Assembly (NCBI GenBank): GCA_963640395.1
Contig: CAVHZH010000012.1
Coordinates: forward strand, 1-37,161
Length of the DNA: 37,161 nt
DNA from: W0P33-017 sp963640395
Lineage (GTDB): Bacteria > Bacillota > Clostridia > Lachnospirales > Lachnospiraceae
Direction of reading: 5' to 3'
Positions within the stretch are counted from its first letter, which is position 1, and each line of letters starts with the position of its first letter. Both the position numbers and the translations under genes were made by a program. The notes beneath the pieces were generated by a model. That model searched no databases. It worked only from the letters and a program-made list of their open reading frames with translations, and was not told the origin of the DNA. Below are positions 14,358-22,749 of this stretch, piece by piece.

Positions 14358-17300
14358 TTACCAGATCGCGAACACCAGCCGTCTGCGGTTGCCTGCCTGA
14401 TCCGTTGCTTTCAGGATATAGACGCCCCGTTTTTTTAACGTAAAGTCAGCCTTCACCTTTTTCCCGTTCAGGCGGATCTCACGCAGCACGGACTGATCGC
14501 TCACATGGATATGGCGGCTTTTCTGATAAATATGCAGATTCCTGACTCCTGATATGACCGGACGTTTACTGTCAATCACAAAATAGTTCGTCTGCTGTCT
14601 GATGATCTGATCTCCGTAAGTAAGCTGGAAAACCACACACCGCGCACGCATATCCTTCTTGTCCGCCTTGAGCGTCAATGACGGCTTATCCATCGGAAGA
14701 AAGCCTGTCTGTGAGACTTTCTCGTCCTGATGGATGATCTGATAGCTGCATACTGCACCGTCCGACACCGTGACAGTAAAACGTACCTTCTTTTTTGTGT
14801 AAAAGACCGTATCATCCGCCTGCGTTTCGTCCAGAAATACAATTCCCTTCTGTGAAGCCTGAACCCATACCGGCGCATTTTCCTCCTGTGTATCCTTTTG
14901 TCCATCGTTTTTCGTACCGGTCAGATGGGAAGTGCCTGTGGCAGATGTATGTCCGCCTGAAGTATTTTCGGCTGAACTGCCTGCACTTGAACTACCTCCA
15001 GTTGAACTGCCTCCAGTTGAACTGCCTCCAGTTGAACTGCCTCCAGTTGAACTGCTTCCACCTGGACTGCCTCCGGTGGAAGCATCCCCGCCAGACGGCT
15101 GGGACGGATCTGTCGGATCTGTACCGGTGCCGCTATCCGTACCGCCATCCGTGCCGCTATCCGTACCGCCGGATGGTGTATTATCTCCCGTATCCGGCTT
15201 CTGCTCGATCAGAGCTTCTTCCTGATACTTGTTTTTTCCGGCATCCGCACTCACATCCAGAGACTCTGACAGTTGATATTTGACATCATCGATGGTCAGT
15301 TGGAACTGATGTGTCCCTACCGTTGCCACAAACGTAAAATAGCCGTCTGCGTTTGTGACAACCTCATAAGAAGTTCCGTCCAGTTCAAAGGTGATCGGAT
15401 AGTTTGCTTTTCCGGTGTAAATCGTAACGAGCCGGATCGGTGTACCTGCAAGGTCACGGATTTCTCCCTCAAAATCCTCCGGCACATAGATCTGTATATC
15501 CGGCGAGATCTTATCCAGCCATAAAATGGCATCCTTTTTCGTGATCGTCACACTGTTTAAAGTGTCCGCCTGTGACAGACACACATTTGCCTGTGTACGG
15601 ATCTGATCTTCGCCAAGCGAAACGGTCTCGTCCGCAATCGTAACCGGTGCAACTGAACAGTTCAGCTCCAACAGAAGCTCTGACTGGCTGATCTCCAACG
15701 GCTCATGAAGCTGCCATGTACCGCGAAAAACGAACGGCGCGCGTTCCAGACGAAGCTCGCAATCCCCTTCCGGAAGCAGCATCCGAAGCACCTGATCCTC
15801 CGGTGTGAGCACCTGCTTCTCTCCGTTTATATACAGGTCATAATTGTCCGGTGTATCCAGTGTAAATGTAACCGGGAATAGCTGCGTTCCGTCTGCTTCG
15901 CTCACGGAACCTTCACATGTCTCATAGTCCGGTTTCCGGTCGCCTTCAAAGATCAGCTTTGCTCCCTCTGCGACCAAAATCTGCCGGAGCTTTACCTCAT
16001 CCTCCAGACTCACCGTGACAACCGCGTTGCCCTTGATCTCTAAGGTGTCCAGCTCGGTCTCTCCGAAAACCAGCCGGTGTGAGCCACCGTCGATCGTCAG
16101 CGTATTTTCACCGATGCCGCTGACCGTGTAGTCGCCGTCGTACTCATACGTCCCACCCTGATAACGGTATGAATTTTCGCAAATCTCGGCTCCGGCGGCT
16201 GCCAGATCCAGCCGTCCGTAGGCATGTAATTGAAAGGTATTATGCTCTGCAGCGCGTCTCACACGGATCGCTGCCCCGTAAGTCTGGCTGCCATTGATCC
16301 GCACGCGCTGTGTTCCGATACCGAGATAGGTGGATAGCTGTCCGCTGCCGTCCATCCGCGTCGATGCCTGCAATTCGTTCGCAGACACCGAAGCGGTCTG
16401 ATCTGACAGTTCCTCTCCGGTCTTTAACAGACATTTGGAGCAGCTTGCCTCTTCCGAATTTCTGACTTCTACAGATGGTACAAAATCACCGTCTAAAATG
16501 GCGGTCTGATCCGTGGTGATCACCGCACCCTTTACGGTTCCGTTGATCGCACCGCCGATGAACCGCTGATCGTTGTAAACGGACGGATTGGCATAACCCG
16601 CCCAACGGCTGCCTTTCTCACCCGCACAGGATGTGATCGTCCATTCGCTGTTCTCTGAGTCGATGCAGCCGCCATTACCGTCTGCCGGGTGATGGACACT
16701 CTCAGGATCACCGGAGGTCGTTCCGTACATGCTTACCTCATACTTTTTATAATCTCCGGCATTTGCACCGCAGGCGGCTGTCTCGCAGGTAATCAGGGAG
16801 TTTTTCGCAATGATCGTACCTCCATTGCCGCCTGCAGTTCCCGAGATGTCATAGCTGGCTCCGGTTCCTGCAGCAACCTCCGAACGCACAAGATTATGCC
16901 CGTTTCCGCCGCTGGCAATGTCCTTTGCAGTCAGCGCCGAATCTGTAATCTCTACCGTAACGCCGTCAAGACCCTTCTGCTTACCGCCTTTGCTGATTTT
17001 CGGCAGATCCGGCTGCTTTGCCACGTTTCCGCCAACAACAACCGTACTGTGATTGCGGATGTAGACCGGCTGTGCGCTCTGTGTCATACCGGCAGCATGG
17101 TCATAATAGCTGGTTCCGATCGCGCCTTCCCCGCCTTTTCCACCGATCGCAATGCTTCCGCCGACCGATACCTCGCTCTGGTTGATCACTACCTCTCCCG
17201 CAGTGCCTCCGTCAGACGCATTCGCAGACCATGTGCCCTGACTTCTGACTCCGTTACCGCCGCAGGCAATATCGCCGGAAACGGTCAATGTAGCGCGGTA

Positions 17301-17912
17301 AACCGACACATTGGGCGATGCATTGCTTCCGGGCAGCGCATTTGCGACCGTCGCACTGCCTCCGTTGGTCGCAGCATCTATCCCGTCCATGCCGCAGCCA
17401 AGCTCCTGACAGACAACGGTACAGGCTTCGATCCGTACGTTTGCCCCGGTCTGTGTCGTACCCGCGCTGCTGCAGGCGATCTGTCCCGCAGTAAGCGACG
17501 CATCCGATGTCTCGCCCTTGATCAGAATGTTTGTGTCTGCTCCGCCGACCGCCAGAATGTCGTTCAGACTGCTGCTCCCGCGCAGCAGGACATTCACACG
17601 ACAGCCGTCTGCGACGGTCAGATCTGCCTCATTGACGACATTGTCCAGAATGATCGTGCAGTCTGTCATTGCCTGAATCGGAACTGCATAGGTCTGTCCG
17701 GTGCTGCCGCAAAGCCGCAAAATACTGTCCGTTGTATGGATGTCTAAATTGGATACATAGTCGAGTGACACGGATGAGATCTGGCTTTCCTGATAGGTAT
17801 CGCCTGCATATACGGCTGCCGGTGTGTTTGAAGCCACGCAGCAAAGCGCTAATGCCGCCGCCAGAAGCTGTTTCTTCCGCTTGAATCGTTTTAATATATG
17901 GTTTGTTTTCAT
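14358..17912 (-). CDS. Large secreted beta-helix-like surface protein
   Basis: 1184 residues, no named family recognised. A signal peptide (1-36, basic N-terminus, LLAAALALCC core, cleavage after AVYA) is followed by about 600 residues rich in Gly, Asn, Ser and short beta strands with repeated IAxGGxG-type turns, suggesting a parallel beta-helix; a segment with TPDNYDLYINGEKQVL (about 675-725) resembling PEGA-like repeats; a carboxypeptidase-regulatory-like segment (about 825-875, VTNADGYFTFVATVG); a Gly/Ser/Thr/Asp linker (about 910-995); and a C-terminal Ig-like domain ending RRRLVFAIW. No LPxTG motif or membrane anchor is seen. I chose ATG 17912 with GGAGGAA upstream. Likely an exported adhesin or glycan-interacting protein; this is inference. 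Confidence 0.75.
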   Translation of the reverse strand: MKTNHILKRFKRKKQLLAAALALCCVASNTPAAVYAGDTYQESQISSVSLDYVSNLDIHTTDSILRLCGSTGQTYAVPIQAMTDCTIILDNVVNEADLTVADGCRVNVLLRGSSSLNDILAVGGADTNILIKGETSDASLTAGQIACSSAGTTQTGANVRIEACTVVCQELGCGMDGIDAATNGGSATVANALPGSNASPNVSVYRATLTVSGDIACGGNGVRSQGTWSANASDGGTAGEVVINQSEVSVGGSIAIGGKGGEGAIGTSYYDHAAGMTQSAQPVYIRNHSTVVVGGNVAKQPDLPKISKGGKQKGLDGVTVEITDSALTAKDIASGGNGHNLVRSEVAAGTGASYDISGTAGGNGGTIIAKNSLITCETAACGANAGDYKKYEVSMYGTTSGDPESVHHPADGNGGCIDSENSEWTITSCAGEKGSRWAGYANPSVYNDQRFIGGAINGTVKGAVITTDQTAILDGDFVPSVEVRNSEEASCSKCLLKTGEELSDQTASVSANELQASTRMDGSGQLSTYLGIGTQRVRINGSQTYGAAIRVRRAAEHNTFQLHAYGRLDLAAAGAEICENSYRYQGGTYEYDGDYTVSGIGENTLTIDGGSHRLVFGETELDTLEIKGNAVVTVSLEDEVKLRQILVAEGAKLIFEGDRKPDYETCEGSVSEADGTQLFPVTFTLDTPDNYDLYINGEKQVLTPEDQVLRMLLPEGDCELRLERAPFVFRGTWQLHEPLEISQSELLLELNCSVAPVTIADETVSLGEDQIRTQANVCLSQADTLNSVTITKKDAILWLDKISPDIQIYVPEDFEGEIRDLAGTPIRLVTIYTGKANYPITFELDGTSYEVVTNADGYFTFVATVGTHQFQLTIDDVKYQLSESLDVSADAGKNKYQEEALIEQKPDTGDNTPSGGTDSGTDGGTDSGTGTDPTDPSQPSGGDASTGGSPGGSSSTGGSSTGGSSTGGSSTGGSSSAGSSAENTSGGHTSATGTSHLTGTKNDGQKDTQEENAPVWVQASQKGIVFLDETQADDTVFYTKKKVRFTVTVSDGAVCSYQIIHQDEKVSQTGFLPMDKPSLTLKADKKDMRARCVVFQLTYGDQIIRQQTNYFVIDSKRPVISGVRNLHIYQKSRHIHVSDQSVLREIRLNGKKVKADFTLKKRGVYILKATDQAGNRRRLVFAIW
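14986..15075. repeat. 15-bp tandem repeat encoding the STGGS linker
   Basis: Six consecutive 15-base units of GTTGAACTGCCTCCA type: four nearly identical at 15001-15060 and one diverged unit on each side. They encode repeated Gly-Gly-Ser-Ser-Thr in the minus-strand secreted protein. Unit number can change in frame by slippage. Confidence 0.9.
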
Positions 17913-17923
17913 GAAATTCCTCC

Positions 17924-17960
17924 GTTGCACTGAAAACCGACCGCATGAAAGCTGTGCAAC
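17924..17960 (-). promoter_or_regulatory. Hairpin next to the RBS of the secreted protein gene
   Basis: GTTGCAC (17960-17954) and GTGCAAC (17930-17924) on the minus strand form a 7-bp stem whose base touches the GGAGGAA ribosome binding site (17923-17917). It could tune translation or mRNA stability. Confidence 0.4.
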
Positions 17961-17983
17961 AGGGTAAAAAAGAATAGGACATT

Positions 17984-18012
17984 ATTATACACACAAGCTG
18001 CAAAAAAATCAA
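17984..18012 (-). promoter_or_regulatory. Promoter of the secreted protein gene
   Basis: Minus strand TTGATT (18012-18007), 17-base spacer, TATAAT (17989-17984). A strong sigma-A promoter about 70 bases before the ATG. Confidence 0.8.
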
Positions 18013-18042
18013 CTGGTAAAACCAACAAAAAAATATATTTCG

Positions 18043-18132
18043 GTAACAGTTCAGCCATCATCTGTGAAAATGTGTGAGTCATTCATGCAAGCATGATTCA
18101 CACATTTTTGTAGGTGATGGCTGAACTGTTAC
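18043..18132. repeat. 90-bp palindrome with GTAACAGTTCAG ends, his operon terminator
   Basis: Two arms of about 45 bases; the outer 18 bp (GTAACAGTTCAGCCATCA) pair perfectly, and the inner part (AAAATGTGTGA with TCACACATTTT, then CATGC/GCATG) pairs with a few mismatches. It starts 7 bases after the hisIE stop, so it likely terminates the his operon. The interior is shared with 9951-10009 and the end resembles the element at 32907-33037. Confidence 0.8.
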
Positions 18133-18139
18133 TATATTT

Positions 18140-19420
18140 TTAACGCTGTGCTAATTCTTTGGTGACATCTTCCCATGTCACCCCGGTTTCGACCATCATC
18201 GCGGTCAGATAATACAGCAGATCCGAGATCTCATACTTGATGTGCTCGGGATTTGGATTTTTGGCGGCGATCACGACTTCCGTCGTCTCCTCACCGAGTT
18301 TTTTCAACATCTCATCGAGTCCCTCGTCAAACAGATCACTGATATAGGAGCCCTGCTTCGGGTTTGTCTTGATGTTCATGAGTGACTGATAGTTATTTTC
18401 AAATACCTTGAGCGGATTTTTCTCGACATACTCTTTTTTCACGATCTCATTGAAAAAGCAGGTCGGATTTCCGGTGTGACATGCCACACCGACCTGTGAT
18501 ACCTTCGCGAGTAACGTATCATAGTCACAGTCAGCCGTGAGCGATTTGACATATTGCAGATGCCCGGAGGTTAGCCCCTTTGTCCACAGCTCGTTCCGGC
18601 TGCGGCTGAAATAGGTCATTTTACCGCTGGAAAGCGTCTTGTAATACGCCTCCTCGTTCATATAGGCAACCATCAGCACCTCGTCAGTGCGGTAATCCTG
18701 CACCACACACGGCACCATGCCGTCCGAATTTTTCTTTAACTGTGACCACTGGAGCTCCGGCTTAAAATTATCCATCCAAAGCCCTGCCTCATCCAGATTG
18801 GTCTTGTACTGCATAATATCGGTCTGCGGGTCGTTGAACAGCGCGCCGCAGATTCCGCGCGCATTTTCACGCTCTAAGAGCGCATAGATCTCTGAAAAAT
18901 CCGAACCGTCGTACATCACAACGTAAGGCGTGTTCGATAAATTGTCTACCGCATCCAGCACGGATTCATCCATGACGAGCACCTCGTGAAACAGCTCGTT
19001 CATCTCTGACTGATTTTTAAATATAAAATCAACATTGTGCACAGATACGAGGATCCGGTCCTTTCCGTAACGCTCCGCAGCCATGCGCGCCAGATCAATA
19101 CAACCGCTCTTTGCAGCATTAAACATGATCTGCTTGCATCCGGCATAAATGAGTTTTTTTACATCCTCCATCCGGCTCAGATTTCCGCCACCGCAGGTCG
19201 GAATGTCGATCATGCGGTTGAGCTCGCGGATCGACTCTATGTTTTTGGCATGTTCATCGTCATCGTCGGATAAGTCAAATACAAATATTTTGTCAATACC
19301 ACTGTCATTATATATCTTTGCATAGGTGCTCAATTCGCCGATCGGCGTCAGGTCATGATAACTCCTGACTGGTTTTCCGTCCTTTAGGCAAAGTGTTGCT
19401 ACCAGAATTTTTTTATCCAT
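18140..19420 (-). CDS. hisIE: HisA/HisF-like barrel fused to HisIE
   Basis: 426 residues. The C-terminal 210 residues are a normal HisI-HisE fusion: phosphoribosyl-AMP cyclohydrolase (about 220-325, with DCDYDTLL and VACHTGNPTCF zinc ligands) and phosphoribosyl-ATP pyrophosphatase (about 335-426, with EETTEVVIAAKN). They perform steps 2 and 3 of histidine synthesis. The first 215 residues resemble a HisA/HisF TIM barrel (TCGGGNLSRMEDVKKLIYAGCKQIMFNAAKS), but the Asp expected in strand 1 (CLDxKDG) is Cys in TLCLKDG, and the strand-5 Asp is His in VSVHNVD, so it probably lacks isomerase or cyclase activity. It follows hisD after 30 bases. RBS AAGAGG. Confidence 0.88.
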   Translation of the reverse strand: MDKKILVATLCLKDGKPVRSYHDLTPIGELSTYAKIYNDSGIDKIFVFDLSDDDDEHAKNIESIRELNRMIDIPTCGGGNLSRMEDVKKLIYAGCKQIMFNAAKSGCIDLARMAAERYGKDRILVSVHNVDFIFKNQSEMNELFHEVLVMDESVLDAVDNLSNTPYVVMYDGSDFSEIYALLERENARGICGALFNDPQTDIMQYKTNLDEAGLWMDNFKPELQWSQLKKNSDGMVPCVVQDYRTDEVLMVAYMNEEAYYKTLSSGKMTYFSRSRNELWTKGLTSGHLQYVKSLTADCDYDTLLAKVSQVGVACHTGNPTCFFNEIVKKEYVEKNPLKVFENNYQSLMNIKTNPKQGSYISDLFDEGLDEMLKKLGEETTEVVIAAKNPNPEHIKYEISDLLYYLTAMMVETGVTWEDVTKELAQR

Positions 19421-19450
19421 AAGCCTCTTTTTATTACCTTCCTGAAATAA

Positions 19451-20733
19451 TTACTGATCCTCAAACCGTACACGGATCGAATTGGCATGGGCTGTCAACT
19501 GCTCACACTCCGCAAACTGTACGATATCTTTATAAATAGGTTCCAATGCCTCTCTCGAATATGAGATAATGCTTGATTTTTTAATAAAATCATCCACCGA
19601 AAGTGCAGAGAAAAACTTGGCGGTTCCGTTTGTCGGAAGTACGTGGTTTGGTCCGGCAAAGTAATCGCCTAACGGCTCACTGCTGTATGTACCGAGGAAG
19701 ATCGCCCCTGCGTTGCGGATCTTTGTCATCACGGTAAACGGGTCGCGCATCACGATCTCCAAATGCTCCGATGCGATGTCGTTGGCTGTCTCAATGGCTT
19801 CTTCTTCATTTTCTGCTACCAGAATATATCCGTAATGGTCGAGCGATTTCTGGATGATCTCTTTTCTGCTGAGAACCGCAACAAACCGGTCGATCTCCTC
19901 TGATACCTGCTCTGCCAGCGTGCGGCTCGTCGTGACAAGGATCGCGGATGCCATCTCATCATGCTCTGCCTGTGAGAGCAGATCGGCTGCCACATAACGC
20001 GGGTTTGCTGTCTCGTCCGCCAGCACAAGGATCTCGCTCGGACCTGCGATCGAATCGATACTGACATGTCCGAATACTGCCTTTTTCGCCAGTGCAACGT
20101 AGATGTTTCCGGGACCGACGATCTTGTCCACCTTCGGCACGCTCTCTGTACCGAACGCAAGTGCTGCGATCGCCTGTGCACCGCCGACCTTATAAATGCG
20201 GTCTACACCGGCCTCTGTCGCAGCGACCAGCGTGGACGCACAGATCTTGCCGTCCTTTCCGGGAGGAGTCGTCATGATGATCTCGCTGACACCTGCCACC
20301 TTTGCCGGCACTACATTCATGAGTACGGATGACGGATAGACCGCTTTTCCGCCGGGTACATAGACGCCTACACGCTGCAGCGGCGTCACCTTCTGCCCTA
20401 AAANNNNNNNNNNAACCAGCTGTACTGGCGCTGCTTTTCATGGTATTCACGGATATTGACCAGTGCCTTGCGGATGACTGCCAGCAGGGTGGGATCGACG
20501 GTATCATATGCCTCCTGGATCTCCTCCGCTGTGACTACGAGATTGTCCGCACTGATTCCTGCACCGTCAAACTGTCTCGTATAGGAAAAAATGGCTGCAT
20601 CCTTATTTTTCCGCACCTCTGCGATAATCGCTGCCACGCGGTCCTCATACTCGCCATAGCTGTTCGGGCTGCGCTTTAATAAATCCTCTAAAATATTGCT
20701 TTTTGTCTCTTTACTTAACTGTACAATACGCAT
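19451..20733 (-). CDS. hisD: Histidinol dehydrogenase HisD, interrupted by an assembly gap
   Basis: It oxidises histidinol to histidine in two NAD-dependent steps with one zinc. N-terminal 106 residues (MRIVQLSKETKSNILEDLL to QRQYSW) and C-terminal 317 (from LGQKVTPLQRVGVYVPGG) flank ten N bases. The two parts are in different frames across exactly ten N, but both ends join well if the true gap is somewhat longer (roughly 8 codons missing by family length), so this is an assembly artefact, not a frameshift. Motifs: GPGNIYVALAKK, AGPSEILVLAD, SQAEHDEMA, and GPNHVLPTNGTA. RBS AAGGAG; ATG 20733 follows the hisG stop by one base. Confidence 0.93.
20404..20413. other. Assembly gap (10 N)
   Basis: Ten undetermined bases inside hisD. 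The length is a placeholder: ten bases would put the two halves of hisD in different frames, so the true length must equal 2 modulo 3. Confidence 0.97.
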
Positions 20734-20734
20734 C

Positions 20735-21400
20735 TCAATTCTCCTTTTGAATAACCTGTTTTAAATCTGCAATCAGCTTTGTGATACGCTCATTTTCCAT
20801 TTTCATGCTCACCGGGTTCACCACCATACGTGCGGATAGCAGACATACTTCCTCGAGTACCTGCAATCCGTTCTCCCGCAGAGTTGATCCGGTCTCTACG
20901 ATATCCACGATCACATCCCCGAGCCCGACGATCGGTGCCAGCTCGATGGAGCCGTTCAGCTTGATGATCTCTACCGTCTGCTGCTTTTTATTATAAAAAT
21001 AGTTTTTCGCTATCCGCGGATACTTTGATGCCACACGGATCTGCTCATGGTGCTGCAGCAGTCCGCGCGCATTCTCCGGTCCGCATACACACATCCGGCA
21101 TTTTCCGAATCCCAGATCAAGTACCTCGTAAATATTTCTGCCTTCCTCTAAGATCGTATCTTCCCCGACAACACCGATATCCGCGGCACCGTATTCTACA
21201 TAGGTCGGCACATCCGGTCCCTTTGCAAGAAAGAACCGCAGCTTTAACCCCTCGTTGACAAAGATCAGTTTTCTCGTATCCTTATCCTTCATTTCCTCAC
21301 AGGTGATGCCGATCTCTTCAAACAGCCTGAGCGTGCGGTCTGCCAGCCTGCCCTTTCCGAGCGCAAAGGTCAGATACCGTTCATTTGTTTCGTTTTCCAT
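20735..21400 (-). CDS. hisG: ATP phosphoribosyltransferase catalytic subunit HisG, short form
   Basis: 221 residues from ATG 21400. First enzyme of histidine synthesis, joining ATP and PRPP. It is the short form, without the C-terminal regulatory domain, which needs HisZ; hisZ lies directly upstream. Motifs: LTFALGKGRLADRTLRLFE at the N-terminus, GAADIGVVGEDTI, and the PRPP loop region IVDIVETGSTLRENGL. The start is uncertain: ATG 21400 has GGAG about 12 bases upstream; a TTG at 21418 lies at that site. It begins 25 bases after the hisZ stop. Confidence 0.94.
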   Translation of the reverse strand: MENETNERYLTFALGKGRLADRTLRLFEEIGITCEEMKDKDTRKLIFVNEGLKLRFFLAKGPDVPTYVEYGAADIGVVGEDTILEEGRNIYEVLDLGFGKCRMCVCGPENARGLLQHHEQIRVASKYPRIAKNYFYNKKQQTVEIIKLNGSIELAPIVGLGDVIVDIVETGSTLRENGLQVLEEVCLLSARMVVNPVSMKMENERITKLIADLKQVIQKEN

Positions 21401-21425
21401 CTCTTTTTCTGTCTCCAATCATCTA

Positions 21426-22619
21426 TTATTGCTCATCCAGCATCCATGTGATTCTGGCAATATAATTATCCTTTGCATATGTTTCATATGCCTGCGTGCC
21501 CTTCGCGGGATCATATAACAACAGCTCCGCACGGCCACCCGTACTGCGCAGCTTCCGCGCCGTCACAACAGCCTCCTCCCGATGCGATACATCATAGACG
21601 ATCAGCTGTGTATAGTGCATGATCGGAACCCCGATGTGCTGTCTGCGGATCGCTTCGAGCAGCTGGTCGATCACTACGACAAATCCGATCGCCGCCGCAT
21701 CCTTGCCAAACATCGGCAGCAATCCGTCGTATCTTCCTCCTTTGACGATCGGCTCCCCGGTACCGTAAGTATAGCCGCTTAGCAGAATACCACTGTAATA
21801 GTGATAATCGCTGACCATTCCAAGCTCAAACGACACATAGCGGTCGATCCCATATAATAGCAGTAGCTCCTGCAGCTGCTCCAGACGCTGTAATGCCTGA
21901 TAGACAGTCTTATATTCTTTTGCAGCCTCCTGAAACTGCTCCAGCTCATCGGCAGACGTATAGATACAGCGCAAAATACCAAAGCAGCGCTTGAGACTGT
22001 CCGGCAGATTGCGGCTGTCTACAAATTCTTCCACACCGAAAAAGTTTTTATTAGAAAGCAGGCTGTGCAGCTCCTCCGTCTCCTCCGGCGTAAATCCGGC
22101 TGTATCTGCCAGCCCCTTAAAAATGCTTGCATGTCCGACGCTGATCTGAAACTCCTTTAAGCCCGCCGCCTGCAGGCAATCTACGATCATTGACAGCATT
22201 TCCGCATCCGCATCGACAGAGACATCGCCCATGAACTCAGCGCCTAACTGTGTGCATTCCTTCATCCGTCCGCGCAGGCTGTGATGATTGATAAACGTGC
22301 TGCCTTTATAGCAAAAGCGCAGCGGCATGGCTTCATCCATATAATATTTCGCCGCAGAACGTGCAATCGAGGGTGTAATATCCGGTCTTAAAACCAGCGT
22401 ATTTCCTTCCCGGTCAAAAAATTTGTACAGATCCTTTGAGGGAATCGTACCGACCTCCTTGCCGAAAATATCAAAAAATTCAAAGGAAGGTGTCTCGATC
22501 GGATGATAGCCGTAGCCGGTCAGTACAGAAAATAATTTCTGTTCGATATATAATTTGCGTTCACATTCCTCATTGTAAATATCGCGGACGCCCTCCGGTG
22601 TATGTAAATTCTGTTTCAT
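21426..22619 (-). CDS. hisZ: ATP phosphoribosyltransferase regulatory subunit HisZ
   Basis: 397 residues, a paralogue of histidyl-tRNA synthetase without aminoacylation activity that binds HisG and confers feedback inhibition by histidine. Class II synthetase features: TPEGVRDIYNEECERK at the N-terminus, motif 2-like LRPDITPSIARSAAKY and CYKGSTFINHHSLRGRMKECTQLGAEFMG, motif 3-like GGRYDGLLPMFG. The histidyl-tRNA synthetase anticodon-binding tail is replaced by a short C-terminal region. It is the first gene of hisZ-hisG-hisD-hisIE. RBS AAGGAG. No T-box is visible in the short leader. Confidence 0.95.
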   Translation of the reverse strand: MKQNLHTPEGVRDIYNEECERKLYIEQKLFSVLTGYGYHPIETPSFEFFDIFGKEVGTIPSKDLYKFFDREGNTLVLRPDITPSIARSAAKYYMDEAMPLRFCYKGSTFINHHSLRGRMKECTQLGAEFMGDVSVDADAEMLSMIVDCLQAAGLKEFQISVGHASIFKGLADTAGFTPEETEELHSLLSNKNFFGVEEFVDSRNLPDSLKRCFGILRCIYTSADELEQFQEAAKEYKTVYQALQRLEQLQELLLLYGIDRYVSFELGMVSDYHYYSGILLSGYTYGTGEPIVKGGRYDGLLPMFGKDAAAIGFVVVIDQLLEAIRRQHIGVPIMHYTQLIVYDVSHREEAVVTARKLRSTGGRAELLLYDPAKGTQAYETYAKDNYIARITWMLDEQ

Positions 22620-22636
22620 TGTATGCTTTCTCCTTC

Positions 22637-22657
22637 CCGGTCACGGATACTGACCGG
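22637..22657 (-). promoter_or_regulatory. Hairpin abutting the hisZ RBS
   Basis: CCGGTCA/TGACCGG, 7 perfect bp with a 7-base loop, one base from the AAGGAG ribosome binding site (22635-22630). A further stem TTTATCGT/ACGATAAA lies just upstream in the leader. It could limit translation or bind a regulator. Confidence 0.45.
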
Positions 22658-22720
22658 ATCACATTTTCTTTTGCTTTATCGTAGTAGCGTGATAATCTGT
22701 TAGCACGATAAACTCAAATG

Positions 22721-22749
22721 ATTATAAGCGATTCCGTCAAAAAAGTCAA
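22721..22749 (-). promoter_or_regulatory. Promoter of the his operon
   Basis: Minus strand TTGACT (22749-22744), 17-base spacer, TATAAT (22726-22721). The -35 overlaps the stop codon of recU. The leader is only about 95 bases, too short for a T-box. Confidence 0.85.

Noticed and set aside
14986..15075. Regular short repeats that could suggest a CRISPR array
   Set aside because: Units of 15 bases follow one another without spacers and encode a Gly/Ser/Thr linker in frame.
16689..17747. Plus-strand open frame of 352 codons
   Set aside because: It is antisense to the secreted protein gene, has no ribosome binding site and a Cys/Arg-rich composition typical of a shadow frame.
20404..20413. Frameshift or pseudogene call for hisD
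   Set aside because: The break coincides with an N run of placeholder length; sequence on both sides is intact HisD.
22637..22749. T-box leader for the his operon
   Set aside because: Only about 95 bases separate the promoter from hisZ, and no T-box consensus or terminator is present.
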